DNA from: Achromobacter xylosoxidans
GTDB taxonomy: Bacteria > Pseudomonadota > Gammaproteobacteria > Burkholderiales > Burkholderiaceae_B
Length of the DNA stretch: 64,000 nucleotides
Direction of reading: 5' to 3'
NCBI RefSeq assembly: GCF_002192695.1
Contig: NZ_MTLG01000071.1
Coordinates: 62,001 to 126,000, forward strand
In this document: positions 26,821-36,387 of the stretch, piece after piece
How positions within the stretch are numbered: the stretch's first letter is position 1
How the letters are laid out: each line of letters opens with the position of its first letter
Notes under the pieces: model-generated
Seen by the model: the letters and a program-made list of their open reading frames with translations, nothing else
What the model was told of the DNA's origin: nothing
Database searches by the model: none
Translations under genes and position numbers: made by a program

Positions 26821-27563
26821 GCCAGCTCGTCATGCAAGGCCTGTCCGGCGGCTACGGCGAGGTCGATATCGTGTCCGGCATCGACATGCACGTGGCGCCG
26901 CGCGAGATCGTCACCATCGCCGGCACCAACGGCGCGGGCAAGTCCACGCTGGTCAAGGCGGTGATGGGCCTGCTGCCGCGCATCGCCGGCACGATGAGCT
27001 TCGATGGCCGCGACCTGCTCACGCTGCCGGTCGAGGAGCGCGTGCGCATCGGTATTTCCTATGTGCCGCAGGTGCGCAACGTGTTCGGCGCGCTGACCGT
27101 GCTGGAGAACCTGCAGGTGGTGGAACACGTGCAGGCGCGTGAGAAGCGCATCCGCGACATGTTCGAGCTGTTCCCGGCGCTGGCCGGGCGGCGCAAGACC
27201 CACGCCGAGAACCTGTCCGGCGGCGAACGCCAGCAGTTGGCTTTCGCCCGGGCGCTGATGTCCTCGCCGCGCCTGATGGTGCTGGATGAGCCCTCGGCCG
27301 CCTTGTCGCCGGCGCTGACCGAGCAGGTGTTCGCCGAAGTGCGGCGCCTGCCGCAGATCGGCGTGGGCGTGCTGATGGTGGAGCAGCGCGCGCGCCAGGC
27401 GCTGGCGTTCAGCGACCGCGGCTACATCCTGGATTCCGGCCGCATCGTGCTGACCGACACGGGGCAGGCGTTGCTGGCCAACCAGCATATGAGCGATCTG
27501 TATATCGGGCGGGGCGGCCACGCGGGCGCGGACCGTCCTCCCAGCGGCAGTGTTCCCGCTTGA
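26817..27563 (+). CDS. livF: LivF-type ABC ATPase
   Basis: A 248-residue ATPase with Walker A GTNGAGKST (near residue 39), ISYVPQVRNVFGALTV (Q-loop region), signature LSGGERQQLAFARAL and Walker B LMVLDEPSAALSP. It is the second motor of the importer. The stop is followed by an 81-base gap before the amidase, which is read in the same direction. Confidence 0.95.
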   Translation: MSQLVMQGLSGGYGEVDIVSGIDMHVAPREIVTIAGTNGAGKSTLVKAVMGLLPRIAGTMSFDGRDLLTLPVEERVRIGISYVPQVRNVFGALTVLENLQVVEHVQAREKRIRDMFELFPALAGRRKTHAENLSGGERQQLAFARALMSSPRLMVLDEPSAALSPALTEQVFAEVRRLPQIGVGVLMVEQRARQALAFSDRGYILDSGRIVLTDTGQALLANQHMSDLYIGRGGHAGADRPPSGSVPA

Positions 27564-27644
27564 ATCAGCCAGAGCCATCCCGCCGGCAGCCGCCGTCGCG
27601 GATGGCAAATCCCTACTTCCATATCCCTTTGCAGGAGCCGTATC

Positions 27645-28997
27645 TTGCCTACTTCCGAAACCATGGTTTCCCCGGCGCCCGTTGCGCGCCGCCCGGCGCC
27701 CGGCGCCATCGCCGCGTTGACCGCCACCCAGGGTCTGGCCGCGCTGGAGCAGGGCAGGCTGACCTGCGAGGCCTGGGCGCGCGCCTGCCTGGACCGCATC
27801 GAAGAGCGCAACGGCGGCGTCAAGGCCTGGGTCCGGGTGGACGCCGAGGGCGCGCTGGCCCGCGCCCGGGAATGGGACCGCCACGGCCGGCGGCGTGCGT
27901 TGGACGGCGTGCCGCTGGGCATCAAGGACACCATCGACACGGCGGCCATGCCCACCGAATTGGGCGATCCCGAGATCTTCCCCGGCCGCCAGCCCGAGGC
28001 CGACGCGCCCGTGGTGACGCAGGCGCAGGAACTGGGTTTCAACGTGCTGGGCAAGAACACCGTGTCGCGCCACGCCATCATGCTGCCGGGGCCTGCGCGC
28101 AATCCGCATGACCTGACCCGCACGCCGGCCGCGTCCTCGGCCGGTTCGGCGGCGGCCGTCGCCGACTTCATGGCGCCGCTGTCCATCGGCACGCAGACGG
28201 CGGGTTCGATTCTGCGGCCGTCGGCGTTCTGCGGCGCGGTGGGCTTCAAACCCACGCTGGACGCCATTCCCTACGTGGCGATCCGGCGCTATTCGCGGGT
28301 ATTGGACGTGATCGGGCCGATCTCGCGCTCGGTCGACGATGTGGCCTTGTTCATGCGCGCGTTTACGGGCGATCCCCGGTTTGATCCAGCGTCCACATTG
28401 CGCCGCGATTTCCGCCTGGGCGTGTGGCGGCCGAAGGACTGGGCCGACACCGAACCCTGCATGCGCGAAAGCTTCGAGGCCAATCTGCGCGCGCTATCGG
28501 CCGCGGGCGTGAAAGTCACGGAACTGGTTATGCCGCCGGCCTTCGACACCATGGGCGAGGCGCAGGACGTGATCATGGCCTACGACCTGGCGCGCGAGTA
28601 CGCCGCCATCAAGCGCGACCATGCGGCGCTGTGCGATCCCGGGCTGATCGAGTACCTGACGATGGGCGAGGGCCTGTCCGCGGCCGACTACGCCGGGGCG
28701 CTGGATGCCGCCGACGCCTGCCGCCGGGCGTACTACGACGTGGCGCGCGAGGTCGACGCGGTGGCCATGCCTTCCACGCTGGGCGAGGCGCCGCCCGCCA
28801 GCTCCACCGGCAGCTCGGCCTTCATCCGCATCTGGTCGCTGCTGCACAACCCGTCCATCACCTTGCCCGTGGCGCGCGGCCCCAACGGCCTGCCGCTGGG
28901 GTTCCAGATGGTCGGCTTCGTCAAGGAAGACGCGCGGCTGCTGTACTGGGCGCGTTGCGCCGAGCGCATCTTGGGGTCGACCGCCCACCAACCCTGA
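27645..28997 (+). CDS. Amidase-signature family hydrolase
   Basis: A 450-residue amidase-signature enzyme. The Ser-cisSer-Lys triad is readable: K94 in GIKDTID, S164 in the serine loop ASSAGSAAA and nucleophile S188 in TQTAGSILRP. The spacing S164-S188 equals that of known family members. The serine loop reads AASSAGS instead of the usual GGSSGGS. It hydrolyses a C-N amide bond, and it is well placed to open the imported substrate before the aminotransferase acts. The start is TTG 27645, supported by AGGAG seven bases upstream; an ATG at 27663 lacks a site. Confidence 0.88.
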   Translation: MPTSETMVSPAPVARRPAPGAIAALTATQGLAALEQGRLTCEAWARACLDRIEERNGGVKAWVRVDAEGALARAREWDRHGRRRALDGVPLGIKDTIDTAAMPTELGDPEIFPGRQPEADAPVVTQAQELGFNVLGKNTVSRHAIMLPGPARNPHDLTRTPAASSAGSAAAVADFMAPLSIGTQTAGSILRPSAFCGAVGFKPTLDAIPYVAIRRYSRVLDVIGPISRSVDDVALFMRAFTGDPRFDPASTLRRDFRLGVWRPKDWADTEPCMRESFEANLRALSAAGVKVTELVMPPAFDTMGEAQDVIMAYDLAREYAAIKRDHAALCDPGLIEYLTMGEGLSAADYAGALDAADACRRAYYDVAREVDAVAMPSTLGEAPPASSTGSSAFIRIWSLLHNPSITLPVARGPNGLPLGFQMVGFVKEDARLLYWARCAERILGSTAHQP

Positions 28998-29054
28998 CCG
29001 GCCCCTGGGCAGGGTCAGGTCCGACGCGCGCCGCCGGGGCGCGGCGGACTCTTT

Positions 29055-29076
29055 GGCGCCTTCGGGCGCCTTTTTT
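29055..29076 (+). terminator. Rho-independent terminator after the amidase gene
   Basis: GGCGCC (29055-29060), loop TTCG, GGCGCC (29065-29070) and six T form a compact tetraloop terminator that closes the 18.5-29 kb operon. Confidence 0.88.
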
Positions 29077-29181
29077 GCGCCGGCTATTCGGGGTTTTCCC
29101 CAGTAATTCTCAATATTCGGGAATAAAAAGTAGGCTAAGAGCCATAAATTGATAATCTGCGCTCCGTTAGCTTGGAGCCAA

Positions 29182-29928
29182 ATGTTGAAAGCGGATCTAT
29201 CAGTCGGGGCAGGCGCGGATCGCGTGCTGTACGTGCTGGCCACCCTGGCCAGGCACGACGGCCCCCTCAGCATCGCCGCCCTGGCCGAGCAGACCGGCCT
29301 GGCGCAAAGCACCCTGTACCGGCAGGTGGCGCTGCTCAAGCGCTGGGGCTTCGTCGCCGAGCACGATGGCGAATACGGCCCCGGCCCGCTGTGCGTGCAG
29401 CTGGCCTGGGGCTTTGACCAGTCCTCGTTCCTGATCCATGAAGCGCAGCCCGACATGGCCGCGCTGGCCGCCGCCTCCGGCGAAACCATAGGCCTGCTGG
29501 TGGCGGTCAAGGACCAGGCGGTGTGCCTGGACATGATCGAAAGCCAGCATCCGCTGCGCTGTTCCTTCACCAAGGGGCGCGGCCTGCCGCTGGCGCGCGG
29601 CGCCTCGGCCAAGTCGCTGCTGGCCTTCATGCCGCTGGCGCGCCTGCAGGCCGCGCTGGCTTATCTGGCGGCCGAGGCCGGCGTGGACGCCGGACGCCTT
29701 GGGCAAGAACTGGAAGCCATCCGCGCCCAGGGCTATGCCGTCACCGACAGCGAGGTCGATGCCGGCGTCTGGGGCGTGAGCGTTCCGATTTTTCAACGCG
29801 CCAACCAGGCCGTGGCCTCGATCACGCTGATGGCGCCATCGACCCGGGCCGCCCAGCGTCCCGAGGCATTGACCGAGATGACCGTGGCCGCGGCCCGGCG
29901 CATTTCGGCGAAGTTGCAGGCGCATTGA
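29182..29928 (+). CDS. IclR family transcriptional regulator
   Basis: A 248-residue regulator. The N-terminal winged helix (about residues 8-70: VLATLARHDGPLSIAALAEQ, LAQSTLYRQVALLKRWGF) is followed by the IclR effector domain (about 80-245, with LPLARGASAKSLLAFMP). ATG 29182 is preceded by TTGGAG and matches the family start. It lies 74 bases upstream of the amino acid importer and hutG on the same strand, so it most likely regulates that operon. AT-rich sequence at 29101-29160, with ATTCGGGAAT, is a possible operator. Confidence 0.88.
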   Translation: MLKADLSVGAGADRVLYVLATLARHDGPLSIAALAEQTGLAQSTLYRQVALLKRWGFVAEHDGEYGPGPLCVQLAWGFDQSSFLIHEAQPDMAALAAASGETIGLLVAVKDQAVCLDMIESQHPLRCSFTKGRGLPLARGASAKSLLAFMPLARLQAALAYLAAEAGVDAGRLGQELEAIRAQGYAVTDSEVDAGVWGVSVPIFQRANQAVASITLMAPSTRAAQRPEALTEMTVAAARRISAKLQAH

Positions 29929-30002
29929 GACAGTCTTCGTCCATTCCACGCCGTATCCATACCCACCCGACCGCCGTATCCATATTCCATAGAGGACCCA
30001 CC

Positions 30003-30746
30003 ATGACCACTCGCCGCACATTGCTGACCGCCGCCCTGACGCTGGGCCTCGCCTGGAGCGCCGGTCCGGCGTTCGCCCAGGAAACCATCCGCGCCGTGAC
30101 CGACGCGACTTTCCCGCCGATGGAGTTCGTCAAGGACGGCAAGCGCACCGGCTTCGACATCGAATTGGTGGAAGCCTTGGCCGGCGCCATGGGCAAGAAG
30201 GTCGAATGGATCGACATCGACTTCAAGGGCCTGATTCCCGCCCTGCAGGCCGGCCGCGCCGACATCGCCGTGTCCGCCATCTACATCACGCCTGAGCGCG
30301 CCAAGGTCGTGGACTTCACCGATCCGTACTACGCGGGCGGCCTGGTCGTCATGACCAAGAAGGACGGCCCGGTCAAGACGCTGAAGGACCTGGACGGCCG
30401 CAAGGTGTCGGTGCAGGTCGGCACCAAGTCGGTTAACTACCTGAAGGAACACTACCCGGCGGTGCAGCGCGTGGAAGTCGAGAAGAACCAGGAGATGTTC
30501 AACCTGGTGCAGATCGGCCGCGCCGAAGCCGCGGTGACGGGCAAGCCCGCCGCCAAGCTGTTCGCCCAGAGCACGCCCGACCTGACCGTGCTGAACGACC
30601 AGATCACCACCGAGGACTACGGCATCGCCGTGCCCAAGAACAAGCCCGAGCTGACCCGTGAGCTGAACGCCGCGCTGCAGAAGCTCAAGGCCGACGGCAG
30701 CTACCAGGCCATCGTCAACAAGTGGTTCGAGGCCCCCGCGAAATGA
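30003..30746 (+). CDS. Polar amino acid ABC transporter substrate-binding protein
   Basis: A 247-residue SBP family 3 protein with a Sec signal peptide (residues 1-25, cleavage after AFA in PAFAQETI). The mature start is typical (TDATFPPMEFVKDGKRTGFD), and ITPERAKVVDFTDPYY lies near residue 98. It binds an amino acid in the periplasm. Co-transcription with hutG points to histidine or a histidine breakdown product. The stop overlaps the permease start (ATGA). Confidence 0.93.
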   Translation: MTTRRTLLTAALTLGLAWSAGPAFAQETIRAVTDATFPPMEFVKDGKRTGFDIELVEALAGAMGKKVEWIDIDFKGLIPALQAGRADIAVSAIYITPERAKVVDFTDPYYAGGLVVMTKKDGPVKTLKDLDGRKVSVQVGTKSVNYLKEHYPAVQRVEVEKNQEMFNLVQIGRAEAAVTGKPAAKLFAQSTPDLTVLNDQITTEDYGIAVPKNKPELTRELNAALQKLKADGSYQAIVNKWFEAPAK

Positions 30747-31407
30747 ACCTGGATTTTTCTCCCGTCTTTGCCGACTTCGGCGCGCTGATCAACGGCGCCG
30801 TGGTCACCGTCGAGGTGACCGCGGGCGCCTTGCTGCTGGCCTGCGTCATCGGCCTGCTGGTGGGCGTGGGGCGCCTGAACCCCAAGCGCTACGTCATCTA
30901 CAACCTGTGCAGCGTCTACCTGCTGCTGTTCCGCGGCACGCCCTTGCTGGTGCAGCTGTTCATCTGGTTCTTCGGCCTGCCGCATTTCGGCATCACCCTG
31001 CCGGCGTTCGCCTGCGGCGTGCTGGGCCTGGGCATGTATTCCGGCGCCTACGTGTCGGAAATCGTGCGCGGCGCGATCCAGTCGGTGGACCGCGGCCAGA
31101 CCGAGGCGGCGCGCTCGCTGGGCATGTCGTCCGGCCAGGCCATGCGCATCATCGTGCTGCCGCAGGCGGTGGTGCGCATGATCCCGCCGCTGGGCAATGA
31201 ATTCATCGCGCTGATCAAGAACTCGGCCCTGGTGTCGCTCTTGACGATCCACGACCTGATGCATGAAGGCCAGAAGATCATCAGCGTGTCCTATCGCTCG
31301 CTGGAAACCTATCTGGTGGTGGCGCTGATTTATCTGATCCTGACCACGGCTACCATGCTGGTGCTGCGCAAGATTGAACACCGCCTGCGCGCGGGGGGGA
31401 TGGTGCA

Positions 31408-31411
<4 letters not shown>
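30743..31411 (+). CDS. Polar amino acid ABC permease
   Basis: A 222-residue HisM/GlnP-type permease with about five membrane helices. It has [12 protein letters not shown] near residue 60 and the ATPase-docking EAA loop [21 protein letters not shown] near 125 (landmark). ATG 30743 overlaps the preceding stop; an in-frame GTG or ATG further up lies inside the SBP gene. Only one permease gene is present, so it probably acts as a homodimer. Confidence 0.92.
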
Positions 31412-32201
<790 letters not shown>

Positions 32202-32205
<4 letters not shown>

Positions 32206-33149
32206 GCGCGGCGCAATTCGACCGAAGCTTGTGGAAGGCCCGCGACGACAGCGCCGAACAAGGCGACACGCGCCGCCTGGCGCATATCGTCGAGGCGGCC
32301 GCCGGCCAGGTCCGCAAGGGCGAGCCGGTGCTGCTGGGCTTCGCCTGCGATGCCGGCGTGGCCCGCAACCAGGGCCGCATCGGCGCGGCCGAAGGCCCGT
32401 CGGCCATCCGCAAGTTCCTGGCGGGCCTGCCGGCGCACGGCCTCACGCGCCTGCTGGACGCCGGCGACGTGGCCTGCGAGGGCGACCGTCTGGAAGACGC
32501 CCAGGAGCAACTGGGCCTGCGCGTGGCGGAACTGATGGAGCAGGGCGCCCGCCCGCTGGTGCTGGGCGGCGGCCACGAGATCGCCTGGGGCAGCTTCCAG
32601 GGCCTGGCGCGCTGGCTGGACGCCTGCGGCGACACGGAACCCGTGCTGGTGCTGAACCTGGACGCGCACTTCGACCTGCGCACCGGACGGCCCGGCAGCT
32701 CCGGCACGCCGTTCGACCAGATCTCGCGCTATTGCGAGGAACGCGGCCGGGCCCTGCAATACGCCTGCCTGGGCGTATCGCGGCTGGCCAATACCCCGGC
32801 GCTGTATGCGCGCGCCGCCGAAGTCGGCGCCATCTGGGTCGAGGACCGCGACATGCAGGAGCGCCACCTGGCGGCGCGCCTGGCCAACGTCGACGCCTTG
32901 CTGGCCCGGGCGCGGCACGTCTACCTGACCATAGACCTGGATGTGCTGCCCGCGGCGGTCATGCCGGGGGTGTCGGCCCCGGCGCCCTATGGGGTGCCAC
33001 TGACGGTCATTGAGGAAATCGTGCTGCGGGTCAAGGCCAGCGGCAAGCTGCGCCTGGCGGACATGGCCGAATTCAATCCGCGCTTCGACCAGGACGGTCA
33101 TGGCGCGCGCGCGGCGGCTCGCCTGGCCTGGCAGTTGCTGAACGATTGA
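32202..33149 (+). CDS. hutG: Formimidoylglutamase HutG
   Basis: A 315-residue ureohydrolase-fold enzyme. The N-terminal signature of HutG is clear ([11 protein letters not shown], then [20 protein letters not shown], given as landmarks). All manganese-binding motifs are present: GGGHE near residue 125, LDAHFD near 152 and [10 protein letters not shown] near 245. It converts N-formimidoyl-glutamate to glutamate and formamide, the last step of one histidine pathway. hutU, hutH and hutI are not here. Overlap with the ATPase gene makes it the fourth gene of the importer operon. Confidence 0.9.
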
Positions 33150-33189
33150 ACGGACCGGCGCCTCATCCTTCGGATGGGGGCAGGATCAG

Positions 33190-33226
33190 ACGGGGCGGTT
33201 TCCTGGTAGGAAGCCGCCCCGTTTTT
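33190..33226 (+). terminator. Rho-independent terminator after hutG
   Basis: ACGGGGCGGTTTCC (33190-33203) pairs with GGAAGCCGCCCCGT (33208-33221) with one G-T wobble, and TTTT follows. It separates the hutG operon from the glutamate dehydrogenase region. Confidence 0.9.
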
Positions 33227-33352
33227 CATCCCCCTCATGGCGGGCGGCAGGGCTTGCAGCTTATGGCTGGCAGGCTGGACGCTGCCGGTTTGGCGGCTTA
33301 GGATAAGGGCAGCATCAGGCCTGGGTTTGCGGCCCGTTCAACCGCCTCAACA

Positions 33353-33403
33353 GTTATATGTCCCCAATTAAAATATTTTTGTTTTAAATGGGGACGCTAT
33401 AAC
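33353..33403. promoter_or_regulatory. 51-bp AT-rich inverted repeat upstream of glutamate dehydrogenase
   Basis: The arms are GTTATA (33353-33358) plus GTCCCCAATTAAAA (33360-33373), mirrored by TTTTAAATGGGGAC (33382-33395) plus TATAAC (33398-33403), with only one internal mismatch. The centre, TATTTTTG, is eight bases. It ends 43 bases before the gdh ATG. It could be a large operator, a leader-RNA hairpin, or both. Confidence 0.8.
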
Positions 33404-33446
33404 TTTCGTGGATAAAATGGCGCAACTTTGTCAGGAGAGCCAGCTC

Positions 33447-34736
33447 ATGTCTCAAACTCCCACCCACGCATTGCCGTCTTATCTGAACGCCGAGGACCTC
33501 GGCCCCTGGGGCAACTACCTGCAGCAAGTCGACCGGGTCACCCCGTATCTTGGTTCGCTGGCGCGTTGGGTCGAGACCCTGAAGCGCCCCAAGCGTTCCC
33601 TGATCGTCGACGTGCCGATCGAACTCGACAACGGCAGCATCGCCCACTTCGAGGGCTACCGCGTCCAGCACAACGTCTCGCGCGGCCCCGGCAAGGGCGG
33701 CGTGCGTTTCCACCAGGACGTCACGCTCTCTGAAGTGATGGCGCTGGCGGCCTGGATGTCGATCAAGAACGCCGCGGTGAACCTGCCCTACGGCGGCGCG
33801 AAGGGCGGCGTGCGCGTTGACCCGCGCAAGCTGTCGGCTTCTGAGCTCGAGCGCATGACGCGCCGCTACACCTCGGAAATCGGCGTCATCATTGGACCGT
33901 CCAAGGACATCCCGGCGCCCGACGTGAACACCAACGCCCAGACCATGGCCTGGATGATGGACACGTACTCCATGAATGAAGGCGCCACCGCCACCGGCGT
34001 GGTCACCGGCAAGCCGATCGCGCTGGGCGGCAGCCTGGGCCGCGTCGAGGCCACCGGCCGCGGCGTGTTCGTGGTGGGCTGCGAAGCCGCGCGCGACATG
34101 AACATCGACGTGTCCAAGGCGCGCGTCGTGGTGCAGGGCTTCGGCAACGTGGGCGGCACCGCCGCCCGCCTGTTCCATGAGGCCGGCGCCAAGGTCATCG
34201 CCGCACAGGACCACACCGGCACCGTGCACAATCCGGCGGGCCTGGACGTGCACAAGCTGCTGTCCTACGTGTCGCAGCATGGCGGCGTGGGCGGCTTCGC
34301 CGGCGGCCAGGCCATGGACAAGGCTGAGTTCTGGACGCTGGAAACCGAATTCCTGATCCCGGCCGCCCTGGAAAGCCAGATCACCGCCGACAACGCCGCC
34401 AAGGTGCGCGCGAAGATCGTCGTGGAAGGCGCCAACGGTCCCACCACGCCGGAAGCCGACGACATCCTGGCCGAACACGGCGTGTACGTGGTGCCGGACG
34501 TGCTGGCCAATGCCGGCGGCGTGACGGTCAGCTACTTCGAATGGGTGCAGGACTTCTCCAGCTTCTTCTGGAGCGAGGACGAGATCAACCAGCGCCTGGA
34601 GCGCCTGATGCGCGAAGCCTACGCTTCGGTGTCGCAAGTGGCCAAGGAGCACAAGGTCACGCTGCGCACGGCGGCGTTCATCGTCGCTTGCACGCGCATC
34701 CTGCAAGCGCGCCAGGTGCGCGGCCTGTACCCCTGA
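33447..34736 (+). CDS. gdhA: Glu/Leu/Phe/Val dehydrogenase (glutamate dehydrogenase)
   Basis: A 429-residue amino acid dehydrogenase. The catalytic domain has [29 protein letters not shown] with the catalytic lysine, and PAPDVNTN with the catalytic aspartate. A Rossmann domain holds [15 protein letters not shown] (near residue 228). It interconverts glutamate with 2-oxoglutarate and ammonium; cofactor preference cannot be read safely. ATG 33447 has AGGAG nine bases upstream; the in-frame ATG at 33408 lies near the upstream dyad and has none. It can channel nitrogen released by neighbouring amino acid pathways. Confidence 0.93.
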   Translation: MSQTPTHALPSYLNAEDLGPWGNYLQQVDRVTPYLGSLARWVETLKRPKRSLIVDVPIELDNGSIAHFEGYRVQHNVSRGPGKGGVRFHQDVTLSEVMALAAWMSIKNAAVNLPYGGAKGGVRVDPRKLSASELERMTRRYTSEIGVIIGPSKDIPAPDVNTNAQTMAWMMDTYSMNEGATATGVVTGKPIALGGSLGRVEATGRGVFVVGCEAARDMNIDVSKARVVVQGFGNVGGTAARLFHEAGAKVIAAQDHTGTVHNPAGLDVHKLLSYVSQHGGVGGFAGGQAMDKAEFWTLETEFLIPAALESQITADNAAKVRAKIVVEGANGPTTPEADDILAEHGVYVVPDVLANAGGVTVSYFEWVQDFSSFFWSEDEINQRLERLMREAYASVSQVAKEHKVTLRTAAFIVACTRILQARQVRGLYP

Positions 34737-35080
34737 TACCCGATACGGCGGGGCGTCCCCGGACGCCGCGCCGAGGAGGGCAGGAGACAAAAATGGAAAT
34801 CGCCCCGCAAGGGGCGATTTCCATTTGCGCGTCCGCACGCGCACCGCGCATGAATAGCACATCGGTATTGCAGGCCTGCGCGCGCCGCGTCCTTGCTTGC
34901 GGGCTGTCGGCGCGGCGCGACATCCTGCGCTTTTTTCGCGGCCTAGGGAATTTCCCAGCTTGCGTAACCAGAACTGACACATTGCGTCCCTAGAATTCGT
35001 TCCTGCCATGCGCCAGGCGCGCCGCACGCGATGCGTGCCAGCCCGGATGCGCATGTCTGTTCAATCAATGGGAATTTGCA
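34737..35080. other. 344-base gene-free region between gdhA and porin
   Basis: It holds the gdhA hairpin (34791-34826, listed separately) and the porin leader. Near the porin, GGGAA-T-TTCCC (34946-34956) is a small dyad and TAGAAT (34991-34996) is the best -10 hexamer, without a convincing -35. An open frame in the middle (starting 34793) has no family features and overlaps the hairpin, so I do not call a gene. The segment 34827-34940 shows nothing else. Confidence 0.7.
34791..34826. terminator. Long perfect hairpin after gdhA
   Basis: AAATGGAAATCGCCCC (34791-34806), loop GCAA, then its exact 16-base complement (34811-34826). The A-rich and T-rich outer arms make it symmetrical. No uninterrupted T-run follows, but the stem strength fits a bidirectional terminator. 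Confidence 0.8.
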
Positions 35081-36190
35081 ATGAAAAAGACTTTGTTCGT
35101 CACCGCCATGCTGGCCGCGTTCGGCGCAACGGCGCAGGCGGAAACCTCGGTGACGCTGTACGGCTTGATCGACACCGGTATCGGCTACCAGCGCATCAAG
35201 GGTGATGGCTACCATGAGTCCAAGGTTGGCATGGTCAACGGCGTGTCCAGCGGTTCGCGCTGGGGCCTGCGCGGCGCCGAGGACCTGGGCGATGGCCTGA
35301 GCGCCGTGTTCACGCTGGAAAGCGGCTTCAACTCGGCCAACGGCACGTCGGGCCAGAGCAGCCGCCTGTTCGGCCGCCAAGCCACCATCGGCCTGAAGAG
35401 CACCTCGTGGGGCCTGTTGGAACTGGGCCGTCAGACCAACATCGCTTCGAAGTACTTCGCCGCGATCGATCCGTTCGGCGGCAGCTACGGCCAGGCCAAC
35501 ATCGGCGTGGCCTTCAGCGCCGCCAACACGGTCCGCTACGACAACATGGTGCAGTACTCGACGCCGTCGTTCAGCGGCCTGCAGTTCGGCATCGGCTACT
35601 CGTTCAACGCCGCCGACACGACCGCCGCGCAAACCGGCTTCAAGACCGCCGACAACACCCGCGCCATCACCACCGGCCTGCGCTATGTCAGCGGCCCGGT
35701 GAACGTGGCCCTGACCTATGACCAGCTGAATCCCGCGAACCAGCTGAACACCGACGCCACGCCCAAGTCGTGGATGATCGGCGGTTCGTATGACTTCGAA
35801 GTGCTGAAGCTGGCGCTGGCCTACGGCCAGACGCGCGACGGCTGGTTCACCGGCCAGGGCGTCAATGCCTTCGGCAGCGGCAGCCCCACGGCCAAGGGCT
35901 TTGGCACCAACGTGGCGGTGTCGGGCTTCAAGGCCAATTCCTACCTGGTGGGCCTGAGCGTGCCGATCGGCGGCGCCAGCAACATCCTGGCTTCGTGGCA
36001 GCGCGCCGACACGGACAGCGACAAGCTGACCGGCGACGACGCCACCATGAACATCTACAGCCTGGGCTACACCTACAACCTGTCCAAGCGCACCAATCTG
36101 TACGCCTTGGGTTCGTATGCCACCAACTTCGCGTTCACCGACGGCGTGAAGAGCACCGTGGCCATGGTGGGCGTGCGTCACCGCTTCTAA
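35081..36190 (+). CDS. Gram-negative porin (Omp32/OmpC-like of beta-proteobacteria)
   Basis: A 369-residue outer-membrane porin. A Sec signal peptide (residues 1-20, MKKTLFVTAMLAAFGATAQA) is followed by the usual first strand SVTLYGLIDTGIGY, the GSRWGLRGAEDLGDGLSAVF turn and the L3-type segment RQATIGLKSTSWGLLELGRQ. Alternating strands end in a terminal phenylalanine (VGVRHRF), the assembly signal. It allows passive entry of small hydrophilic, mostly anionic solutes. It is a monocistronic gene, with a GC hairpin behind it. Confidence 0.95.
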   Translation: MKKTLFVTAMLAAFGATAQAETSVTLYGLIDTGIGYQRIKGDGYHESKVGMVNGVSSGSRWGLRGAEDLGDGLSAVFTLESGFNSANGTSGQSSRLFGRQATIGLKSTSWGLLELGRQTNIASKYFAAIDPFGGSYGQANIGVAFSAANTVRYDNMVQYSTPSFSGLQFGIGYSFNAADTTAAQTGFKTADNTRAITTGLRYVSGPVNVALTYDQLNPANQLNTDATPKSWMIGGSYDFEVLKLALAYGQTRDGWFTGQGVNAFGSGSPTAKGFGTNVAVSGFKANSYLVGLSVPIGGASNILASWQRADTDSDKLTGDDATMNIYSLGYTYNLSKRTNLYALGSYATNFAFTDGVKSTVAMVGVRHRF

Positions 36191-36206
36191 GACGCAAGGC
36201 GAGCCA

Positions 36207-36228
36207 GGGCGGCGCGCCTGCGCCGCCC
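36207..36228 (+). terminator. Hairpin downstream of the porin gene
   Basis: GGGCGGCGC (36207-36215) pairs perfectly with GCGCCGCCC (36220-36228) around a GCCT loop, 17 bases after the stop. There is no T-run, so the strength is uncertain. Confidence 0.55.
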
Positions 36229-36387
36229 CGCCGCCGCGGTTGCACTGAGCGGACTGGGCGTCTTACCCGGCCACAGACGCGAAAAAAGCGGCCACCTCCC
36301 TAGCTCCATCCTCAGTCCGCTCAACCGAACCCCGGCTTGTTGCCGCAGGGAGCGCCCGCGCAGGCCGCGGGCGCTGCCGGGTGCGGC

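Noticed and set aside
34793-34993. Small frame between gdhA and the porin
   Set aside because: It begins inside a terminator-like hairpin and has no recognisable features or ribosome site.
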